Origin: a virus
Strand: one strand, 5' to 3'
IMG/VR virus record: IMGVR_UViG_3300043392_000049
Coordinates: 1 to 46,496 of that record
Length of the DNA: 46,496 nt
A model generated the notes under the pieces. It did no database searches, was not told the origin of the DNA, and worked only from the letters and a program-made list of their open reading frames with translations. A program made the translations under genes and the position numbers. Position 1 is the first letter of the stretch. Every line of letters begins with the position of its first letter. Of the stretch, positions 41,353 through 46,496 are shown one piece after another.

Positions 41353-42047
41353 TATTTTTTAATTTTACCAGGTTTAGCGCCTACGATGAAATCAATAATA
41401 CCATATTTTTTTGCATCTTCTGCTGATAACCAAAAATCTCTAGTTGCATCTTGTTTTACGGTTTCTGCAGATTTACCACAATAAGAGCCTAATAATTCAA
41501 ATAAAATATTATTTACCTTTTGCCATTCCTTCCAATCAATTTCAGCATCTTGAATATTTCCACTAAATCCACCAGAAGACTGGTGTAACATTGTTGTTGA
41601 AAATCTCAACGAGCTTCTTTTACCCTTTGTACCGGCTCCTAATAAAACCGAACCCATTGAAGCAGCCATTCCAGTATTTACCGTTGCGATATCTGATTTG
41701 ATATAGTCCATAATATCTACCATCGATAATCCTGATTTAACGCTACCACCTGGAGAATCAATGTGCATTTTAATATCATCGTTACTAATAGAATCTAAAT
41801 ACATTAATTGAGCCTGAACAACAGTCGACATATTATCATTTACTGGACCTGCAACCCATAATAATCTTTCAGCCATTAATCTTGAAAAAATGTCCATTTG
41901 AATAGCTCTCATTTCTCTTTCTTCAAGAATATATGGTGTCATTGAAGACTGTACTTGCTTATTATAGTAATCTAATCCAGTGGAAGGAACTCCAAATTCT
42001 GATTGTGCAAATCGTTGAAATTCCTGTTCTTTTGGGAAATAATTCAT
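41352..42047 (-). CDS. clpP: ClpP-type serine protease
   Basis: Barrel-forming ATP-dependent protease subunit. The catalytic triad is intact: Ser130 in TGMAASMGSVLL, His155 in TTMLHQSSGG, Asp204 in DATRDFWLSAEDAKKYG; spacing between the three (25 and 49 residues) is identical to E. coli ClpP. IDSPGGSVKSGLSM (~97-109) is the oxyanion/substrate strand. A ~40-residue N-terminal extension could be a propeptide or an altered axial loop. The phage also encodes a ClpC-like unfoldase with an IGF docking loop two genes upstream, so a complete phage Clp protease is plausible. Start overlaps the 101-aa EEYE-motif gene by 4 nt. Confidence 0.95.
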   Translation of the reverse strand: MNYFPKEQEFQRFAQSEFGVPSTGLDYYNKQVQSSMTPYILEEREMRAIQMDIFSRLMAERLLWVAGPVNDNMSTVVQAQLMYLDSISNDDIKMHIDSPGGSVKSGLSMVDIMDYIKSDIATVNTGMAASMGSVLLGAGTKGKRSSLRFSTTMLHQSSGGFSGNIQDAEIDWKEWQKVNNILFELLGSYCGKSAETVKQDATRDFWLSAEDAKKYGIIDFIVGAKPGKIKK

Positions 42048-42349
42048 ATTGTTTGTTTTATTTGTTTAATTAATTCGCATGTTTCGTATTCTTCTATATT
42101 TGCAAAATACTCCAATGCTTTATTTAAAGATTTATGCCATCCTTCTTTTTCAAGAATAAATGTATTTCTGTGAATTTTATTTTTTTCTTCTATAATAATA
42201 TAGCAAAGTACAGAATTTGTTTCAGTACCATCTATTTTATTCATCACATATTGTACAATTCTTCTATAAAAAAGGTCAGCGTCATTAATATAATCAGTAA
42301 TATCTAAACTTTCGCTTATTTTCTCGACCTTGAATGTAGGTATTTTCAT
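42044..42349 (-). CDS. EEYEKC-family small protein, 101 aa
   Basis: Divergent member: the C-terminus reads SLNKALEYFANIEEYETCEL followed by IKQIKQTI. The N-terminal ~60 residues are an unrelated alpha/beta-like region (DADLFYRRIVQYVMNKIDG, LCYIIIEEKNKIHRNTF). It is inserted between the dCMP-hydroxymethylase-like gene and clpP and overlaps clpP by 4 nt, the strongest positional hint that the family works with the Clp protease. Confidence 0.85.
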   Translation of the reverse strand: MKIPTFKVEKISESLDITDYINDADLFYRRIVQYVMNKIDGTETNSVLCYIIIEEKNKIHRNTFILEKEGWHKSLNKALEYFANIEEYETCELIKQIKQTI

Positions 42350-42361
42350 ATTCTTATATTA

Positions 42362-43228
42362 CTATACTAATATATTACATTCGATATTAAGATATTCTGA
42401 TAATAACTTTTCATAATCAGATTGCTTTGCATCATTGGATACCATTTTATTTACTTCATATAAAAATGATAGACCATGATTAGTAATTATAGCAGTATCA
42501 GAATCTTCATATTGTAAAAATGGTTTTGTAATATTCATTTCATATTGAGGAACTGATTCATTGCTATTTTTAATTTTATCAGCTAATTCAAAATGTTGTT
42601 CATAGAAATGAATGTTATCAGCAAAATGAGTATACACTCCTAATTGTAAATTAGGATAAGTATCTTTTAGCCATAATAACATATGCTGGTGAACAAATGC
42701 AAAGAAAGGTGCATCAAATGTTAAGCCATAGAAAATATCATTAGACCTCATTTGCACTTTCATATTTAATTTATTATTTCTAACAAAGAAATTTAAATAC
42801 ATCGTGCAAACAAAATCTTTATTGCCTTCAAATTGATATTTAGGTTGATTTAAAAATGCAATGGCTTGGCGAGTATTAATATCTTTTTTCAAAGAATCTA
42901 AACACCATTTTAATTGATTTCCAAATAGAATATGACCGTAATTAGAATTGATTTGATTTGTACCTGGATTAGTAATCATTTTCCAAAAACTAGAAAATTG
43001 ATTAATATAATCGATATCAGTATCACCGTTTAGATACCATGCTAATTCACCTGCAAAATATTTATGATTAAATTTACGTGCAGCAAAATTTGCAAATGGT
43101 TTGGTAGAATCTATTTCAATTTGACCATAAATAAGTTCTTTAACTTTAAGGTCTCTAGGTTGAGAGATAGAACCATTTGATTCTATCTCTTTAATTGTAT
43201 TTATGAACGATTCAGAAAAGTTATTCAT
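42362..43228 (-). CDS. Thymidylate-synthase-family enzyme, dCMP-hydroxymethylase-like
   Basis: 288 aa. It matches T4 gp42 more than ThyA: QINSNYGHILFG (~92-103; T4 EINSNYG), DFVCTMYLNFFVRNNKLNM (~138-156; T4 DFMCTNTVQYLIRDKKIN) with catalytic Cys141, and MRSNDIFYGLTFDAPF (~160-175; T4 MRSNDVVFGF). Asp172 sits where thymidylate synthases have the Asn that reads uracil; in T4 dCMP hydroxymethylase this residue is Asp and selects cytosine. The likely reaction is dCMP plus methylene-tetrahydrofolate to hydroxymethyl-dCMP, giving modified DNA. A dCMP methylase or an atypical thymidylate synthase are alternatives. Located between clpC and the EEYE gene. Confidence 0.82.
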   Translation of the reverse strand: MNNFSESFINTIKEIESNGSISQPRDLKVKELIYGQIEIDSTKPFANFAARKFNHKYFAGELAWYLNGDTDIDYINQFSSFWKMITNPGTNQINSNYGHILFGNQLKWCLDSLKKDINTRQAIAFLNQPKYQFEGNKDFVCTMYLNFFVRNNKLNMKVQMRSNDIFYGLTFDAPFFAFVHQHMLLWLKDTYPNLQLGVYTHFADNIHFYEQHFELADKIKNSNESVPQYEMNITKPFLQYEDSDTAIITNHGLSFLYEVNKMVSNDAKQSDYEKLLSEYLNIECNILV

Positions 43229-43282
43229 ATATTATGTTAATAAGTTGATATAAGATTAATGTATTAATATAATCTTATACTC

Positions 43283-45307
43283 CTATTTTAAAGAAAGTTT
43301 ATCTTCGTTCTTATTATGATTAATGGTATAGACTTCTTTTCCTTGTGAAATTTTACCTTCGATAATTGCATCAGCTAATAAATCTTCAACAAAATTTTGA
43401 ACTGCTCTTTTAAGAGGTCTAGCACCATAAGCCGGGTCATAACCTTCTTTTACTAAGAACAATTTAGCTTGTTTAGTAAATTTGATATTATAACCTTGGT
43501 CAAACATTCTTTCTAAGACATTCGATAATTCAATATCTACAATTTTAAGAATGTCTTCTTCGTTTAATTGGTCAAAGATAATAATATCATCTAAACGATT
43601 TAAAAATTCTGGTGCAAATTTATTTTTTAATTCCTTTCTAACTATCGTTTCTACTTTAGCTTTTTGGGTAGCAATACCTGTTTCACCTGACTCAAATCCA
43701 ATTCCTGTTCCAAAGTCTGCCACTTTACGAGCACCTATATTAGAAGTCATAATGATAATCGTATTAGTGAAATCAACAGTACGTCCTAGTGAATCTGTTA
43801 ATCGTCCATCATCTAAAACCTGTAGCATCGTATTAAAAATATCTGGATGTGCTTTTTCAATCTCGTCAAATAAAACAATTGAATATGGTTTTCTACGTAC
43901 AGCTTCAGTCAATTGACCGCCACCTTCATACCCAACATATCCTGGAGGTGGACCGATTAAACGAGATACATTAAACTTTTCTTGATACTCAGACATATCA
44001 ATTCTAATCATAGCCTCTTCAGAGCCAAAGTAATGATTTGCAAGAGCTTTAACTGTTTCAGTTTTACCAACACCAGTTGGACCTAAGAAAATAAATGAGC
44101 CAATTGGTTTATTTGCAGATGAAACACCTGCACGAGAACGTCTAATTACTTTACAAAGAGCATCAACTGCAGCATTTTGACCGATAATCATTTTCTTTAA
44201 TTCTCCTGCCATTCCAGCAATCATTTTATTTTCATCGCCCGATAATCTTGAAACTGGAATTCCTGTGATTTCTGCAATCGTAGTTGCTACATCATCTTCA
44301 GTTACCTTAGTTTTATTTTCATTAATAGACTTTTCCCATTCTGCTAATTTAGTTTCGATTTGTTCTTTCTTTTTCATTTCCAAATCTCTAAAATTTGCAG
44401 CTTGCTCATAATCTTGTCTAGCAACAGCATCTAATTTTTGTTTCTTCAATTCTTCTGCCTCTAATTCCATCTTTTTCATAAAGGCTGGAACTTTAACCTC
44501 TTGCATGTGAATTTTAGAACCTGCTTCGTCCATAACATCGATTGCTTTATCAGGTAATTCTCTTTGCGTAATATATCTGTCGCTTAATTTTGCACATGCT
44601 TCTAAAGCCTCATCTGTATATTGTACAGAGTGATGTGCTTCATATTGACCCTTAATTCTTTTTAGAATTTCAATAGTATCTTCAACACTCGGTGCATCTA
44701 TGAAAACTTCTTGAAAACGACGAGTTAAAGCTCCATCTTTTTCAATATGTTCTCTGTACTCATCTAAAGTAGTAGCACCGATGCATTGTACTTGACCACG
44801 AGCTAAAGCAGGTTTAAGAATATTAGAAGCATCTAAAGAACCACTAACGCCACCTGCACCCACTAAAGTATGAATCTCATCAATAAAAATAATGATTTGC
44901 TTATTCTCTTTAAGCTCTTCAACAATGTTCTTCATTCTCTCTTCAAACTCACCGCGGTATTTTGTGCCTGCAACAATATTATTGATATTAAGAGAGATAA
45001 CTCTTTTATTAAAGAGAGTTTTAGCCACTTTCTTATCTACGATACGCTGCGCGATTGCTTCAATGATTGCAGTCTTACCAACGCCAGGGTCTCCAAGAAT
45101 AATTGGATTATTTTTCTTTCTGCGAGAAAGAACTTGACATATTCTTTGTACCTCTTTTTCGCGACCAATAATAGGGTCTAATTTACCTTCAGCTGCCATA
45201 GCTGTTAAGTCTTCTCCAAATTGGTCAATATTAGGTGTAGATTTACCTTTTTTATTTCCCTTTCCACCGCTTGAGTATTTGTCCTCGTTATCTGAATATG
45301 TAGACAT
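43283..45307 (-). CDS. ClpC/ClpA-like double AAA+ unfoldase
   Basis: 674 aa. First AAA+ module ~30-285 with Walker A GDPGVGKT (72-79) and Walker B IIFIDEIHTLVGAG; a short middle segment (~290-335) with a UVR-like motif RQDYEQAANFRDLE; second AAA+ module with GPTGVGKT (~406-413), VLFDEIEKAHPDIF and a C-terminal D2-small domain. The Clp N-terminal repeat domain is missing; instead there is a 25-residue Gly/Lys/Ser-rich start. GTGIGFESGETG (~531-542) contains the IGF-type loop that docks onto ClpP, which ClpB lacks. It therefore should feed the phage or host ClpP, with adaptors replacing the lost N-domain. Confidence 0.93.
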   Translation of the reverse strand: MSTYSDNEDKYSSGGKGNKKGKSTPNIDQFGEDLTAMAAEGKLDPIIGREKEVQRICQVLSRRKKNNPIILGDPGVGKTAIIEAIAQRIVDKKVAKTLFNKRVISLNINNIVAGTKYRGEFEERMKNIVEELKENKQIIIFIDEIHTLVGAGGVSGSLDASNILKPALARGQVQCIGATTLDEYREHIEKDGALTRRFQEVFIDAPSVEDTIEILKRIKGQYEAHHSVQYTDEALEACAKLSDRYITQRELPDKAIDVMDEAGSKIHMQEVKVPAFMKKMELEAEELKKQKLDAVARQDYEQAANFRDLEMKKKEQIETKLAEWEKSINENKTKVTEDDVATTIAEITGIPVSRLSGDENKMIAGMAGELKKMIIGQNAAVDALCKVIRRSRAGVSSANKPIGSFIFLGPTGVGKTETVKALANHYFGSEEAMIRIDMSEYQEKFNVSRLIGPPPGYVGYEGGGQLTEAVRRKPYSIVLFDEIEKAHPDIFNTMLQVLDDGRLTDSLGRTVDFTNTIIIMTSNIGARKVADFGTGIGFESGETGIATQKAKVETIVRKELKNKFAPEFLNRLDDIIIFDQLNEEDILKIVDIELSNVLERMFDQGYNIKFTKQAKLFLVKEGYDPAYGARPLKRAVQNFVEDLLADAIIEGKISQGKEVYTINHNKNEDKLSLK

Positions 45308-45333
45308 TCTTTTTATTATTTAATTTTTAGAAT

Positions 45334-45795
45334 TTAAATTGATTTTGATAAATTATCTGCGGCGCTAACTGCTGGTAATAAATCTGGTTTAATACGTGGT
45401 TTAATTCCTAATGAGTGTACATAACCTGTTGCTGCACTCACTAACTTATTTGATGCATATTGTTCGTCATCATTTAAATCTAGGTCTATATTATGTATAT
45501 TTATTCCGTTTTCTCTGAGATACAATGCAAGTTGAACTGATTTTTCAACTTCATTCCAAAGTCTAGACCATAAGTCATTAATTCTTTTAACCTTTTCTTT
45601 TTGAAAAAGAACATGGCATCCAGTATCTCCGACATGAATAACTACTGTCGTCACGTATGTTGTAAATTCTCCTTTATTATGAGAATCACAGCCAACGTAA
45701 ATACGTAAGTTATTAAATTTATGGTCAATGATATATTCTTTCAAATAAGATGAAATTTCTACCCTTCCGTTATCTGATAATTTTTGAAATTTCAT
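45334..45795 (-). CDS. RNase H-like YkuK/DUF458-type protein
   Basis: 153 aa. The IYVGCDSHNKGEFTTYVTTV segment (~32-51) with Asp37 and the later IHNIDLDLNDDEQYASNKLV (~110-129) match the YkuK (DUF458) family, predicted RNase H-fold proteins of unknown activity. Conserved acidic residues could bind metal. The gene lies between the LOG-type gene (2 nt) and clpC (26 nt), so probably transcribed with them. A nuclease role is a prediction only. Confidence 0.8.
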   Translation of the reverse strand: MKFQKLSDNGRVEISSYLKEYIIDHKFNNLRIYVGCDSHNKGEFTTYVTTVVIHVGDTGCHVLFQKEKVKRINDLWSRLWNEVEKSVQLALYLRENGINIHNIDLDLNDDEQYASNKLVSAATGYVHSLGIKPRIKPDLLPAVSAADNLSKSI

Positions 45796-45797
45796 AT

Positions 45798-46469
45798 TTA
45801 AAAGTTTGTTGATTTATTTTGTCTATATTTTTCATTAAATTCACACATTTTACTTACAGCTTCTTCAGCTGAATCTACGATTCTAAATAAATCAAAATCG
45901 CTTTTACTCATTTTACCCTTTTCACATACTGTTTGCTTTAACCATTCAATTAATCCAGACCAATATTCGACCCCAACTAAAATGATTGGAAATTTAGGAG
46001 CATGGCCAGTTTGTGATAAAGTTAATGCTTCAAATAATTCATCTAATGTACCTAATCCTCCTGGAAAAACAATAAATCCCTGTGAATATTTTAGAAAAGC
46101 TACCTTTCTAGTAAAGAAGTATCTGCACGTAATTCCAAGTTGAACTCCAGTATTCATACCCGCTTCAAATGGTAATTCAATACCAACTCCGATTGACGCT
46201 TTAGTTACTCCGCTATCTTGTGCTCCCTTATTAGCAGCTTCCATAATACCTGGACCTCCACCTGTTATAACACCAAACCCGCTTTGCGCTAATATCTTTC
46301 CTGTTTTATAAGCTTCTTGATACCATACGTCATCTTTAGGTGTACGTGCTGAACCAAAAACACTTACACATGCAGGCAAATCCGATAATTCATCAAAAGC
46401 TCTTGTGAATTCACTTTGGATTCTTAAAATTTGCCAAGCATCTGTTGCTTTTTGTACTAATTTTTCCAT
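45798..46469 (-). CDS. LOG-family Rossmann protein (TIGR00730 type)
   Basis: 223 aa with both family signatures: ITGGGPGIMEAANKGAQDSG (~68-87) and VFPGGLGTLDELFEALTLSQ (~134-153; PGGxGTxxE). Members such as plant LOG hydrolyse N6-modified AMP to free base plus ribose-5-phosphate; others remain uncharacterised. In a phage it may act on nucleotides, possibly signal nucleotides. The start ATG (46467-46469) is followed upstream by only 27 nt before the window edge, so its promoter is not seen. Confidence 0.9.
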   Translation of the reverse strand: MEKLVQKATDAWQILRIQSEFTRAFDELSDLPACVSVFGSARTPKDDVWYQEAYKTGKILAQSGFGVITGGGPGIMEAANKGAQDSGVTKASIGVGIELPFEAGMNTGVQLGITCRYFFTRKVAFLKYSQGFIVFPGGLGTLDELFEALTLSQTGHAPKFPIILVGVEYWSGLIEWLKQTVCEKGKMSKSDFDLFRIVDSAEEAVSKMCEFNEKYRQNKSTNF

Positions 46470-46496
46470 GTATTTATTTAAAGGTATATCTTTTAC

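Noticed and set aside
43229-43282. Hairpin AAGATTA/TAATCTT between clpC and the dCMP-hydroxymethylase-like gene
   Set aside because: Seven AT-rich base pairs and no T-run; too weak to call a terminator.
1-46496. tRNA genes, CRISPR arrays, insertion sequences, integrase or att sites
   Set aside because: None was recognised by eye. The only regular repeats are inside fibre genes or are promoter modules. A dedicated tRNA search was not possible, so absence is not proven.

Overview
The window looks like a stretch of a large, AT-rich, strictly lytic tailed phage genome, most likely a T4-like myovirus of a Bacteroidetes (Flavobacteria-type) host. The phage assignment rests on four things: long tail-fibre genes, two with peptidase S74 chaperone tails; a dense, almost one-strand gene layout with 1-8 nt overlaps; T4-type enzymes (dCMP deaminase, a dCMP-hydroxymethylase-like thymidylate synthase homologue, RNase HII, PhoH); and T4-like capsid-targeting N-termini. 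The host guess rests on repeated promoters with a TAnnTTTG/A-type box and on overall composition. It is an inference. No integrase, transposase, rRNA, tRNA or CRISPR array was recognised.

Layout, read along the minus strand unless stated. 1-4.4 kb: the 5' part of a large virion-type protein and six small unknown genes in a tight operon. 4.4-6.9 kb: dCMP deaminase, then small acidic or coiled-coil proteins with T4-like capsid-targeting N-termini, one small gene of that group being frameshifted. 6.9-17.2 kb: UV endonuclease, RNase HII, PhoH, a DnaJ-like chaperone, small heat-shock protein, nucleotidyltransferase, a cyclic-phosphate-type receiver protein, a putative glycosyltransferase and an ATP-grasp enzyme that also carries the capsid-targeting motif, with many small unknown genes between them. 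17.3-32 kb: a glycan and fibre island holding glycosyltransferase-like genes, a 2OG-Fe(II) oxygenase, two collagen-like S74 fibres, small tail proteins, a J-domain protein and a 752-aa probable tail protein. 32-39.4 kb: a 959-aa helical-repeat fibre, a 281-aa tail protein and a 1117-aa collagen-like fibre. 39.4-46.5 kb: unknown genes, ClpP, a dCMP-hydroxymethylase-like enzyme, a ClpC-like unfoldase, a YkuK-type protein and a LOG-family protein.

Three themes stand out. First, Ser/Thr-rich Gly-X-Y fibres sit among glycosyltransferase-like genes and a 2OG oxygenase, which could be a fibre-modification pathway. Second, a phage-encoded proteostasis set (ClpC-like plus ClpP, two J-proteins, Hsp20) coexists with four small proteins that share a UVR-like 'EEYEKC' C-terminus. 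Third, transcription signals are legible: about seven minus-strand promoters share a long, rigidly spaced motif, often fused to the terminator of the preceding gene, and two TATAAATA boxes sit at the same distance from their start codons.
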